A stretch of 64,000 nucleotides of DNA from Marinomonas sp. IMCC 4694 (lineage in GTDB: Bacteria; Pseudomonadota; Gammaproteobacteria; Pseudomonadales; Marinomonadaceae), in the NCBI RefSeq assembly GCF_008122525.1, contig NZ_VSRV01000001.1, positions 2,542,001-2,606,000 on the forward strand, read 5' to 3'. Below the pieces are notes generated by a model. That model saw nothing but the letters and a program-made list of their open reading frames with translations. It ran no database searches and had not been told where the DNA came from. The first letter of the stretch is position 1. Each line of letters begins with the position of its first letter. A program made the translations under genes and the position numbers. Below are positions 55,192 through 62,021 of this stretch, piece by piece.

Positions 55192-55413
55192 ATGTCTACT
55201 GCAAGCATTCGACTTGACCAAGATTTGGTTGATAAGGCAGCTATTATGGCTAAAGCCCTAAACCGTACAACACCAAAACAAATTGAACACTGGGCTAAAA
55301 TCGGTGAAATGATGGAAGATAACCCCGATTTACCCTATAAATTCGTAAAACAAGCAATCATTGCCAAAGCCGAAAAAGAAGCCGGTAAACTTGAGGAATA
55401 CCACTTTGGCTAA
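55192..55413 (+). CDS. ParD-like antitoxin (orphaned)
   Basis: 73 residues. The N-terminus STASIRLDQDLVDKAAIMAKALNRTTPKQIEHWAKIGEMMED matches the ParD-like antitoxin family (ribbon-helix-helix DNA-binding plus toxin-binding tail). The toxin that should follow is reduced to its last 31 codons at 55419-55514, so this antitoxin appears orphaned. It lies on the + strand, opposite to all integron cassettes that follow, and so is probably outside the cassette array. Confidence 0.78.
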   Translation: MSTASIRLDQDLVDKAAIMAKALNRTTPKQIEHWAKIGEMMEDNPDLPYKFVKQAIIAKAEKEAGKLEEYHFG

Positions 55414-55418
55414 GATTA

Positions 55419-55514
55419 CTTGGCTACAGCTACGAAGATGGCACCGTTACTCTCGAACTGATGGCTTTAGGTTCTCATGAGAATTTTTATCGCGATATGA
55501 AAAATATCTCCTGA
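55419..55514 (+). pseudogene. Remnant of a RelE-type toxin C-terminus
   Basis: In the frame directly after the antitoxin, 31 codons read LGYSYEDGTVTLELMALGSHENFYRDMKNIS then stop. This is the closing part of a RelE/HigB-like toxin (the ELMALGSHENFYRD end is characteristic). No start or N-terminal two thirds exist; the junction follows the antitoxin stop by a few bases, so a deletion has removed the toxin body. Deletion inferred. Confidence 0.72.
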
Positions 55515-55527
55515 ACTGACATGAATC

Positions 55528-55651
55528 ATAACGCCCGCTTAATGGTAAGCCAACGCTACTACTAACTTTCCGCATAACACCGTAACCACAAAAACCAACG
55601 CATAGTAACCATGCCGCGCGTTGGCTGTCCCTCTTGAAGCGTTTGTTATGC
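55528..55651 (-). repeat. attC site 1 (VCR-like, about 124 bases)
   Basis: Imperfect inverted repeat. The left arm is ATAACGCCCGCTTAA followed by GCCAACGC. The right arm, read on the minus strand, is TAACAAACGCTTCAAGAGGG then ACAGCCAACGC. This closely resembles the Vibrio cholerae repeat (VCR) in sequence and length. It follows the RelE-type toxin gene on the minus strand and is the last site of the array. Confidence 0.85.
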
Positions 55652-55653
55652 CG

Positions 55654-55941
55654 CTAACTGAAGCGTGAGGCGAGCGTCTTATAAACAGCGTCTTTATCTC
55701 GTTTACCAACAGCGAGTACGTAAACGACAACGTCATTGTCGATGACTTCATAAGCTAAACGATAACCAGCTGTACGAAGTTTGATTTTGTAAACAGAATC
55801 ATAACCCCGTAACTTTGATGATAGGACGTGGGGGTTTTCTAGCCTTTCTTTGAGTTTCTTTTTAAATTGACTCTGAATAGTTGGCGCCAGCCTACTCCAC
55901 TCCTTTTGGGCTGCAGGCAAAAACGTTAACTTATAAGTCAT
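55654..55941 (-). CDS. RelE/StbE-family toxin
   Basis: 95 residues, complete RelE fold. TYKLTFLPAAQKEWSRLAPTIQSQFKKKLKERLENPHV is the N-terminal helix pair, and SVYKIKLRTAGYRLAYEVIDNDVVVYVLAVGKRDKDAVY holds the basic/aromatic catalytic residues. Ribosome-dependent mRNA endonuclease in this family. The ATG at 55941 is used (the frame is open to 55977). It overlaps the antitoxin by 11 bases. The stop lies next to attC site 1. Confidence 0.9.
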   Translation of the reverse strand: MTYKLTFLPAAQKEWSRLAPTIQSQFKKKLKERLENPHVLSSKLRGYDSVYKIKLRTAGYRLAYEVIDNDVVVYVLAVGKRDKDAVYKTLASRFS

Positions 55942-56182
55942 CAATATTGATTTCCACGGCTTGCGACAAATCACCACGACGACTATCTACTATTTGGGAA
56001 AGCTCATAATCATCAAGCATATCCATCAAATACTCATAAGTTTCAGCCGGTACAAGATAAGCTGCGGGTTTGTTGTGGTTAAGGATTGCAATAGCTGAAC
56101 CATCAGCCTCATTCAAAAGAGCAGTTGGATTTTTCTTTAACTCTGAAATACTAGCAGAGCAATTCGCTAATACCTGTCTCAT
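55931..56182 (-). CDS. Phd/YefM-family antitoxin (StbD-like)
   Basis: 83 residues: an N-terminal Phd/YefM DNA-binding fold (ANCSASISELKKNPTALLNEADGSAIAILNHNKPAAYLVPAETYEYLM) and an acidic C-terminal tail (SRRGDLSQAVEINIDDL) that covers the toxin. SD GTGAGG before the ATG. Forms a TA pair with the RelE-type gene in one integron cassette. Confidence 0.9.
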   Translation of the reverse strand: MRQVLANCSASISELKKNPTALLNEADGSAIAILNHNKPAAYLVPAETYEYLMDMLDDYELSQIVDSRRGDLSQAVEINIDDL

Positions 56183-56280
56183 AACCTCACCATATAAACA
56201 TTAAAATAAGACCTGACTTTAGACCTTAATTTAAGTAATTGCTAGAGATTTACAAAAGAGGCATAACGCTTTTCTAAGAG

Positions 56281-56353
56281 GAATAACGCTTGCATAAACG
56301 GCGCCCGACTAGGGCGTCCAGTGGACGGCCGTCAGGCCGGGAACGAATTTGAT
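56281..56353 (-). repeat. attC site 2 (degenerate, overlaps the acetyltransferase 3' end)
   Basis: Inverted repeat around GGCGTCC-AGT-GGACGGCC. Its outer part, read on the minus strand, is CATCAAATTCGTTC, close to the attC right arm TAACAATTCGTTC of class-1 type cassettes but lacking the TAAC. GCATAAAC and two ATAACGCTT copies lie at its other end. The site looks damaged. Confidence 0.6.
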
Positions 56354-56833
56354 GCACTGGTTATACTGCTCTAGATCCAAGCACAAGAAGTGCGTTCCTT
56401 GAACGGGGTTATCCGTCACGGGGGGATGTTCAACAAACCCATATGACTTATATAATTTCAAGGCAGTTTTGAACTCAGGCAGAACATCTAAACAAATTTT
56501 CTTGTACCCACTGATAACCGCCTCTTGCAACACTTTGTCGACCAGTTTGGCCCCCTGATTACTACCACGGGTGCTCGGTCGAATATAAACTCGCTTCATC
56601 TCACAGACAGCATCATCCAATCTTCGAAATGCTGCACACCCAACAGGTTTACCGTCTTTTCTTAGCAAAAAAATCTTTGACTCTTCGGAGCTATATTTTT
56701 CAGGTAACTGATTAAATTCTTGATCATTACCTTGAAAAGAAAGGTCGACCGAGGTGCTACTGACATACTCACGGTACAGATCAAGAACATCCTTTAAGTC
56801 ATCAGGAAAAACTGCTCTTGCTATATCAAACAC
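56309..56833 (-). CDS. GNAT-family acetyltransferase (integron cassette)
   Basis: 174 residues with the GNAT fold. The acetyl-CoA loop is in RPSTRGSNQGAKLVDKVL, CAAFRRLDDAVCEMKRVYI precedes it, and LYKSYGFVEHPPVTDNPVQGTHFLCLDL closes the domain. Substrate unknown; similar cassette acetyltransferases are common. GTG start at 56833 with AGGGGA upstream. The last 15 or so residues (from CIKFVPG) are encoded by the attC site and are not part of the domain. Confidence 0.85.
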   Translation of the reverse strand: MFDIARAVFPDDLKDVLDLYREYVSSTSVDLSFQGNDQEFNQLPEKYSSEESKIFLLRKDGKPVGCAAFRRLDDAVCEMKRVYIRPSTRGSNQGAKLVDKVLQEAVISGYKKICLDVLPEFKTALKLYKSYGFVEHPPVTDNPVQGTHFLCLDLEQYNQCIKFVPGLTAVHWTP

Positions 56834-56849
56834 TTCATTCCCCTAGCGG

Positions 56850-56917
56850 TATAACGCCTTGCTAAGCGGTTTTTACGCGCTCTTCGTGAAAACCCGGCTT
56901 AATCGTATTGTTAATTG
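56850..56917 (-). repeat. attC site 3
   Basis: Outer arms ATAACGCCTTGCTAAGC and GGCTTAATCGTATTGTTAA, inner arms GGTTTT / AAAACC around the loop TACGCGCTCTTCGTG. About 68 bases, typical attC layout. It contains the stop codon region of the mutated toxin. Confidence 0.85.
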
Positions 56918-57207
56918 CGATCATTCCAATACCCTAGCTTGCGATGGTTATGCATAATCGCAACAACATAAATTATTTTTTCGCCTACGTTTTTATAAAT
57001 AACAGAATACGGGAATCGACTTAAGATAAAGCGCCTATAATATTGTCCCACTTTAGGCCAAGTTTGCGGTAAGGATTGGATAGAATTAAAGGCATCGTCT
57101 ATCTCTTCTACGAACTCGTACCCAAGACCTTTTACTTGTTCTTAATACCCATCAAAGGAGGATTTTATTTCTTCTGTAGTGTCTGGGTAAAATAATAATT
57201 CAGGCAT
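56911..57207 (-). pseudogene. ParE/RelE-family toxin with a premature stop codon
   Basis: A 99-codon frame interrupted once, by TAA at 57142-57144 (codon 22). Apart from that stop it reads as a complete RelE/ParE toxin. Its N-terminus is PELLFYPDTTEEI, EFVEEIDDAFNSIQ follows, and the C-terminus is RRFILSRFPYSVIYKNVGEKIIYVVAIMHNHRKLGYWNDR. Restoring one base (for example GAA or CAA at codon 22) gives the full protein. The ATG at 57207 follows the antitoxin stop by 5 bases. No good internal start exists, so the toxin is probably inactive. Confidence 0.85.
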
Positions 57208-57212
57208 ATAGC

Positions 57213-57428
57213 TTACAGTTTTTGCTTGATTTGGCCCCATGTAGTCGGGCTAACTTTACCGCTTTCCAATTCATTGCTTCGTTTTTCTGCAAGTGATAAC
57301 CACTCCTGTTCAACGTCATCATCTGCAAGACCATCCATTGATGATAATAAACAATGAGCAGCTAAGGCTTTCTCTTTAGTACTCATTTTATCAATGCTAT
57401 CCATAAGGTTTTTAAGAGCTTTTGACAT
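57213..57428 (-). CDS. Addiction-module antitoxin (Unstab_antitox type)
   Basis: 71 residues, helical and acidic: SKALKNLMDSIDKMSTKEKALAAHCLLSSMDGLADDDVEQEWLSLAEKR. This pattern marks the small antitoxins annotated as putative addiction module components, usually paired with ParE/RelE toxins. Intact, while its partner gene carries a nonsense codon. In its own cassette between attC sites 4 and 3. Confidence 0.82.
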   Translation of the reverse strand: MSKALKNLMDSIDKMSTKEKALAAHCLLSSMDGLADDDVEQEWLSLAEKRSNELESGKVSPTTWGQIKQKL

Positions 57429-57506
57429 AAACTATCCCCAAACAATTTGACCGTAGTTAGTTTAGCAGTTTATAGAATCAAGAGTAATAAATTTACAAAC
57501 ATAGCA

Positions 57507-57574
57507 ATTAACACCATTTTAAGCGGTGTGCCGACGCTCTTCCGGCACATCCGACTTCAAAATTTTTGTTAACT
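57507..57574 (-). repeat. attC site 4 (of yefM-yoeB copy A)
   Basis: Arms TTAACACCATTTTAAGC and GACTTCAAAATTTTTGTTAA with inner GTGTGCCG / CGGCACAT and loop ACGCTCTTC. Identical to attC site 6 at 61340. Confidence 0.88.
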
Positions 57575-57588
57575 TTTTCCACATCAAT

Positions 57589-57852
57589 TTAATAATGGTA
57601 ACGACAAGAAATGATGACTATGGAATCACCATCAACTGCATAGACTAACCGATTGGTCTCATCAATTCTTCGAGACCATAGCCCGCTCAGGTTTTCCTTT
57701 AGTGGCTCAGGTTTTCCAATGCCATCAAAAGGTGAACGTTTAGCATCTAGTACAAGCTTATTAATACGTTTGAGGGTCTTTTTGTCTTGAGTTTGCCAAT
57801 ATAAATAGTCTTTCCAAGATTCATCAGTCCATGACAGTAATCTTTTAGTCAT
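57589..57852 (-). CDS. yoeB: YoeB-family toxin, copy A
   Basis: 87 residues, near family standard. SWTDESWKDYLYWQTQDKKTLKRINKL, the SPFDGIGKPEPLKENLSGLWSRRI block and the closing RLVYAVDGDSIVIISCRYHY contain the catalytic Glu, Arg and His of YoeB. A ribosome-dependent mRNA interferase. Overlaps yefM by 8 bases. The copy at 61422-61685 differs by one residue (Val/Ala at residue 34). Confidence 0.93.
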   Translation of the reverse strand: MTKRLLSWTDESWKDYLYWQTQDKKTLKRINKLVLDAKRSPFDGIGKPEPLKENLSGLWSRRIDETNRLVYAVDGDSIVIISCRYHY

Positions 57853-58099
57853 CCATCAATTCCTTTTGAGAATATTCACCTTTTTTAAATTGGGAAATAG
57901 ACTTCGCTAAATGAGCAGCATTAGCGGGTGACTTAAGTAAGTAAACAGTTTCCATCAAGCTATTATAGTAATCTAATGACATAACAACCGCGTCCTCAGA
58001 GTCTCTTCTGGTGATTACGGTAGTATCGGCATCGTTTACAACATTGTCTAAGACAGACTTTAAACCATTTCTAGCTTCAGTAAAGGATACAACTCTCAT
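57845..58099 (-). CDS. yefM: YefM-family antitoxin, copy A
   Basis: 84 residues. The N-terminus MRVVSFTEARNGLKSVLDNVVNDADTTVITRRDSEDAVVMSLDYYNSLMETVYLL is the YefM DNA-binding domain; the acidic C-terminus (GEYSQKELMDD) neutralises YoeB. SD AGAGGAAG before the ATG. Two TGTACA operator cores lie upstream, so the cassette carries its own promoter and repression site. Identical at protein level to the copy at 61678. Confidence 0.93.
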   Translation of the reverse strand: MRVVSFTEARNGLKSVLDNVVNDADTTVITRRDSEDAVVMSLDYYNSLMETVYLLKSPANAAHLAKSISQFKKGEYSQKELMDD

Positions 58100-58111
58100 A
58101 ACACTTCCTCT

Positions 58112-58158
58112 TGTACAATTTAGAAGACAAGTCTAACGTAGACCCTCAAAGTTGTACA
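58112..58158 (-). promoter_or_regulatory. YefM operator: two TGTACA cores, copy A
   Basis: TGTACA at 58112-58117 and 58153-58158, 41 bases apart, upstream of yefM. TGTACA is the known core of the yefM-yoeB operator in E. coli. The same pair is at 61945-61950 and 61986-61991 before copy B. Confidence 0.75.
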
Positions 58159-58188
58159 GTTAAAAAGACATGTTATATATAGTAGAAA

Positions 58189-58287
58189 GTTAACACTTCA
58201 ATCACCGGCTTGGTGAGGCTGGCGGATTTTTTGGAACAAAAAATGTGACAGCTTTAACAAGTCCGAGTGCATTGACTTGTTAACTGC
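58189..58287 (-). repeat. attC site 5 (of the ParA-SIR2 cassette)
   Basis: Arms GTTAACACTTCAATCACCGG and, read on the minus strand, GTTAACAAGTCAATGCACTCGG pair over most of their length around a 50-base loop. About 100 bases. It follows the rebuilt SIR2 stop codon (58288) with no gap. Confidence 0.82.
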
Positions 58288-58331
58288 CTAACTTATTGAG
58301 CCATATTTAGTTCGTATTAAATCAACCTTAT
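58288..58331 (-). pseudogene. Displaced 3' end of the SIR2 gene
   Basis: Directly left of the IS30 element, the minus strand reads on in frame from the interrupted SIR2 gene: joined at the IS edge it gives ...ELK-DKVDLIRTKYGSIS-stop, ending in TAG at 58288-58290 next to the attC. This is what a complete gene end should look like. The reconstruction is inferred. Confidence 0.7.
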
Positions 58332-59418
58332 CCCTAAATTCAGATAATAAGTGCGACACTGCAAATCAGGTGTAGAAGAAGCCAACTGCTGAAGTTGATA
58401 CACTTCTTCTTACCACAGATAAAGCAGTACCAACATGAATTATCAGCAGTTGACCGAAGGCAAAAGATACCAGATTTCCGCTCTTTTAGGGCAAGAAATA
58501 TCAGTGGCAAATATTGCGCTCACCCTGAATTGTCATAGAGCTACGATTTACCGTGAGTTAAAGCGGAATAAAAAAGTAACAGAATATTGCCCTGACAAAG
58601 CCCAAAGAGCTTGTTTGATAAGGCGGAAGACAGCGGCAAAATATCGCATATCATCAAAGACAATTGATTTTATTCGTATTTTAATTGAAATCGACTGGAG
58701 TCCTGAGCAAGTCTCTAACGTACTCAAAAACTGCGGTGTTCCCGTCAGTCATGAATGGATTTACCAATATATCCATGATGACAAAAGAAACAAAGGGACA
58801 CTTTACCGCCATTTGAGGCAAGGAAGAAAACGCTACCGGAAAGGCCAGAGAACAAAAGCTGAAGTGATTAAGAATAAGGTATCCATTGATGATCGGCCTG
58901 TGATTGTTGATACCAAAAAGCGCTTTGGAGACTGGGAGATAGACACTGTTTTAGGTAAGCACGGCTCAGGCTCAATCGTCACCTTGCTAGAAAGAAAGAC
59001 ACGTTTTTACCTTATAAAGAAAGTGGATTCGAAATCAGCCAAAGATGTGACTCAAGCAACCATAGAGCTATTGTTGCCTTTTAAAGATCATGTTCACACG
59101 ATCACAGCAGATAATGGTCGAGAGTTCGCGTATCACGCTGAGATAGCCGAAGCATTAGAAACGACAGTGTATTTTGCTCATCCATACAGTTCTTGGGAAC
59201 GTGGAGCAAACGAAAATAGCAACGGACTCCTAAGGCAATATGTGCCCAAAGGTACTGATTTAAGGCGTGTTACAGAAGAGAGAATACACTTCGCAATGAG
59301 ACGAATAAATAATCGTCCAAGGAAGTGTTTAGGGTTCAAGCAACCAGCCGTAGTGTTTAAAGAAATGTGCTTAGTTGCTTGAAGTGAAAAGTGTCGCACT
59401 TCGGGCTTGAATTCAGGG
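58332..59418 (+). mobile_element. IS30-family insertion sequence
   Basis: 1,087 bases, bounded by imperfect 29-base terminal inverted repeats: left CCCTAAATTCAG...AAGTGCGACACT (58332-58360) and right the complement of CCCTGAATTCAA...AAGTGCGACACT (59390-59418), 22 of 29 matching. One intact transposase gene fills it. No target duplication is evident at the flanks. Inserted against the direction of the cassette genes. Confidence 0.9.
58435..59382 (+). CDS. IS30-family transposase
   Basis: 315 residues, complete. The N-terminal HTH is LTEGKRYQISALLGQEISVANIALTLNCHRATIYRELKRN. The DDE catalytic core has the first Asp in FGDWEIDTVLGK, the second in TITADNGREFA and the Glu in RGANENSNGLLRQY, as in IS30 enzymes. 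No frameshift or stop is seen, so the element may be active. Confidence 0.94.
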   Translation: MNYQQLTEGKRYQISALLGQEISVANIALTLNCHRATIYRELKRNKKVTEYCPDKAQRACLIRRKTAAKYRISSKTIDFIRILIEIDWSPEQVSNVLKNCGVPVSHEWIYQYIHDDKRNKGTLYRHLRQGRKRYRKGQRTKAEVIKNKVSIDDRPVIVDTKKRFGDWEIDTVLGKHGSGSIVTLLERKTRFYLIKKVDSKSAKDVTQATIELLLPFKDHVHTITADNGREFAYHAEIAEALETTVYFAHPYSSWERGANENSNGLLRQYVPKGTDLRRVTEERIHFAMRRINNRPRKCLGFKQPAVVFKEMCLVA

Positions 59419-60247
59419 CTTTCAATTCATTTAATTTAATCTCGAATTTACTATGATCGCCTTCATTGGATTGCTCATAAATAATCAATTCAATATTGTA
59501 TTGGCTTTTAATAGTATCCTTAATTCTTGCTGCGTATGATTTTGACCCAACCATGGCATAGCTAGGGTTTGTTGTGTCTGTTTCAATATTGTTGTTTTCA
59601 AGAATCAAATTAATATCAGGATCCTCAATACCACAACCAATAAAAAGCACTGTATTTAGTTTATATAATGACGATGTAAGTTCAAAAAATGAACGGTGCT
59701 TTTTACGTAAATTAAAATAGTCTGAACGGCTGAGTATTGTATCGGCTGCATGTTTAGCACAACCATGCATTTTAATTAGTATTGTGCTCGGAGATCTTAC
59801 TGAGTCAAGTAACCCATCCCGTGTATGTTCATATTGAGTAAATGAATTATGTCCAGAATTCTCAATTAGAGCGCCCTCTACTAACGTGTCATAGTTTGTA
59901 GTTGAGAATATCCTTGGTGAAATATTTACCAAGTCCTTATGCGCAGTAGAAGGAATAAAGTTGTTTTCAATAAATATCTCACGTATTTTTGCATTATATT
60001 CAGCAGGACTTCCCTTAGTACGAATCACCTCTGCTGCATCTAAATACTTTTTCTGAGAAATAAATTCATCAACAAGATTTTTATCTTCTGCTTCACTTAA
60101 AGTTGAATCTTTTAATGTATGTAATAGAGCCTCCCAACTAGGCGGTCTATTTCCATGTTCATCGACTGACTGACATGACATTCCAGATCCCAGATGAATA
60201 ATACAGCGCTTCTCAACAATTTCTCTAACAAGAGAATCAGGCCACAT
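59357..60247 (-). CDS. SIR2-family NADase-like protein, 3' end replaced by IS30
   Basis: Start at the ATG at 60247, overlapping parA by 11 bases. Residues 1-276 are native: HLGSGMSCQSVDEHGNRPPSWEALL (the SIR2 NAD-site opening), STTNYD at 115-120 and KMHG at 159-162 (catalytic Asn/His), LFIGCGIEDPDINLILE at 201-217. From residue 277 the frame reads into the IS right end (ALNSSPKCDTFHFKQ...) up to a stop at 59357. The original C-terminus of about 14 residues lies left of the IS. SIR2 proteins like this act as NAD-depleting effectors in phage defence; here that is inference. The core is intact, so activity is possible. Confidence 0.85.
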   Translation of the reverse strand: MWPDSLVREIVEKRCIIHLGSGMSCQSVDEHGNRPPSWEALLHTLKDSTLSEAEDKNLVDEFISQKKYLDAAEVIRTKGSPAEYNAKIREIFIENNFIPSTAHKDLVNISPRIFSTTNYDTLVEGALIENSGHNSFTQYEHTRDGLLDSVRSPSTILIKMHGCAKHAADTILSRSDYFNLRKKHRSFFELTSSLYKLNTVLFIGCGIEDPDINLILENNNIETDTTNPSYAMVGSKSYAARIKDTIKSQYNIELIIYEQSNEGDHSKFEIKLNELKALNSSPKCDTFHFKQLSTFL

Positions 60248-61298
60248 CACTAACATCTCCAAGGTTATGCATAACACGGTCAGAAATCACATCGAACGCT
60301 TTAATATAGTTCTTTGCTTGAGTATATTGTGACCCTGCCATTCCATCTGTTGAATTCAATGTAGCAATTGGAGCACCAACAAATTGAGACAAAGCTAAAA
60401 TGCCAAACATATGAGGAATTTCGCCCAAATTTAATTCAGCATGCGTATTAATTTCTGGTTTTTTAAATATACTTAAATTTGCATCAATTTCAGGTTCGAA
60501 ATTATCAATAATTCGTTGGTATGACTGAGTTGTTCTAACTGTTCCATCTGCATGCTTACGAGAAATATAAGATTGAAGAGTGTATCCTAAGAACCCACTA
60601 TCAATAGTTACTTTCGGCTTTAGATCTGCCTTAATTTTATCCCAGATATGTTCTTTTTCAGTTTTGAACGTTTCATATTTTGAATTATAGTAAGGTACCC
60701 ATTTCTCAAACCATTGTTTGATATTTTTTATTGCGACCAAACTGAATATATCGCAACTCATAGGTGAGATGAAAAAGTCAGATGCAAGTAAAGCTGTTCG
60801 ATTAATTGCACCTAGACTAGGGCTTAAGTCTATAAAAACGTAATCATAATTTTCTTTTTGCGTTTCTAAAATTGTATTTATCCAATTTGATATTCTCATC
60901 CCACTTACACTGTCAGGGTCAGAAAGCTCATTCCATTTCTTACTAAGTATATCTTCATACGAAGCTAAAAATGGATTTCCCGCAATGATAGAAGCGTGGA
61001 ACCTTTCACAAAATATTGGAGTAACATCGGTGTTAATAGTACTTTCACCAACTTCATAATTATCGAACGCATCAACTATAGTTTGGTGTGGTTTTTCAAG
61101 ATTACGATCATAATATGGAGCTATAACCTCGCTGGCCAATTCATCCCCCAACATATAGTGAGTTATATTAGCCTGTGGATCTAAATCTAATACCAAGACC
61201 CTTTTATTGTGCTTCATGGCAAAATGGGTCGCCAAATTTGCACAAAAGGTGGTTTTTCCTACACCGCCTTTATTATTAAATATTGCAATGGTCTTCAT
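60237..61298 (-). CDS. ParA-like P-loop ATPase paired with SIR2
   Basis: 353 residues. The deviant Walker A IFNNKGGVGKTTFCANLA is at the N-terminus. DLDPQANITHYML and FIDLSPSLGAINRTALLASDFFISPMS are the ParA/MinD signatures. The C-terminal 150 residues (WFEKWVPYYNSKYETFK ... GEIPHMFGILALSQFVGAPIATLNSTDG) go beyond the usual ParA core. No ParB or centromere-like site is nearby, so a partition role is unlikely. Overlap with the SIR2 gene and its place in an integron cassette suggest a two-component module. SD AAGGAAA. Confidence 0.82.
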   Translation of the reverse strand: MKTIAIFNNKGGVGKTTFCANLATHFAMKHNKRVLVLDLDPQANITHYMLGDELASEVIAPYYDRNLEKPHQTIVDAFDNYEVGESTINTDVTPIFCERFHASIIAGNPFLASYEDILSKKWNELSDPDSVSGMRISNWINTILETQKENYDYVFIDLSPSLGAINRTALLASDFFISPMSCDIFSLVAIKNIKQWFEKWVPYYNSKYETFKTEKEHIWDKIKADLKPKVTIDSGFLGYTLQSYISRKHADGTVRTTQSYQRIIDNFEPEIDANLSIFKKPEINTHAELNLGEIPHMFGILALSQFVGAPIATLNSTDGMAGSQYTQAKNYIKAFDVISDRVMHNLGDVSDVA

Positions 61299-61339
61299 TT
61301 TTATTTTTCCTTAATAATCTGATTAGGCTGGCAAAGGCA

Positions 61340-61407
61340 GTTAACACCATTTTAAGCGGTGTGCCGACGCTCTTCCGGCACATCCGACTTCAAAATTTTT
61401 GTTAACT
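61340..61407 (-). repeat. attC site 6 (of yefM-yoeB copy B)
   Basis: Identical in sequence to attC site 4. Arms GTTAACACCATTTTAAGC and GACTTCAAAATTTTTGTTAA. Confidence 0.88.
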
Positions 61408-61421
61408 TTTTCCACATCAAT

Positions 61422-61685
61422 TTAATAATGGTAACGACAAGAAATGATGACTATGGAATCACCATCAACTGCATAGACTAACCGATTGGTCTCATCAATT
61501 CTTCGAGACCATAGCCCGCTCAGGTTTTCCTTTAGTGGCTCAGGTTTTCCAATGCCATCAAAAGGTGAACGTTTAGCATCTAGTGCAAGCTTATTAATAC
61601 GCTTGAGGGTCTTTTTGTCTTGAGTTTGCCAATATAAATAGTCTTTCCAAGATTCATCAGTCCATGACAGTAATCTTTTAGTCAT
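61422..61685 (-). CDS. yoeB: YoeB-family toxin, copy B
   Basis: 87 residues, same as copy A except Ala in place of Val at residue 34 (codons near 61584). All catalytic residues kept. With copy A this gives two complete YoeB systems within 4.5 kb. Confidence 0.93.
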   Translation of the reverse strand: MTKRLLSWTDESWKDYLYWQTQDKKTLKRINKLALDAKRSPFDGIGKPEPLKENLSGLWSRRIDETNRLVYAVDGDSIVIISCRYHY

Positions 61686-61932
61686 CCATCAATTCCTTTT
61701 GAGAATATTCACCTTTTTTAAATTGGGAAATAGACTTCGCTAAATGAGCAGCATTAGCGGGTGACTTAAGTAAGTAAACAGTTTCCATCAAGCTATTATA
61801 GTAATCTAATGACATAACAACCGCGTCCTCAGAGTCTCTTCTGGTGATTACGGTAGTATCGGCATCGTTTACAACATTGTCTAAGACAGACTTTAAACCA
61901 TTTCTAGCTTCAGTAAAGGATACGACTCTCAT
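61678..61932 (-). CDS. yefM: YefM-family antitoxin, copy B
   Basis: 84 residues, protein identical to copy A (one silent change near 61919-61924). TGTACA cores at 61945-61950 and 61986-61991 upstream. Either antitoxin should neutralise either toxin. Confidence 0.93.
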   Translation of the reverse strand: MRVVSFTEARNGLKSVLDNVVNDADTTVITRRDSEDAVVMSLDYYNSLMETVYLLKSPANAAHLAKSISQFKKGEYSQKELMDD

Positions 61933-62021
61933 AACACTTCCTCTTGTACAATTTAGAAGACAAGTCTAACGTAGACCCTCAAAGTTGTACAGTTAAAAAG
62001 ACATGTTATATTTAGTAGAAA

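Larger units (their letters stand above)
57508..58190. repeat. Duplicated integron cassette, copy A (pairs with 61341-62023)
   Basis: The whole cassette from the attC crossover end to the next GTTAAC is repeated at a constant offset of 3,833 bases. I saw only four single-base differences, at 57751 (a to g; Val/Ala in the toxin), about 57769, 58086 and in the upstream TATATATAG. Edges fall on attC cut points. Confidence 0.92.

Noticed and set aside
58254..58283. TTAACAAGTC / GACTTGTTAA perfect inverted repeat taken as an IS end or terminator
   Set aside because: It is part of attC site 5. The IS30 inverted repeats are clearly at 58332 and 59418, and no T-run follows.
60237..61298. ParA as a plasmid or chromosome partition gene
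   Set aside because: No ParB-like gene, no iteron or parS-like repeats nearby, and it overlaps a SIR2 gene within an integron cassette.
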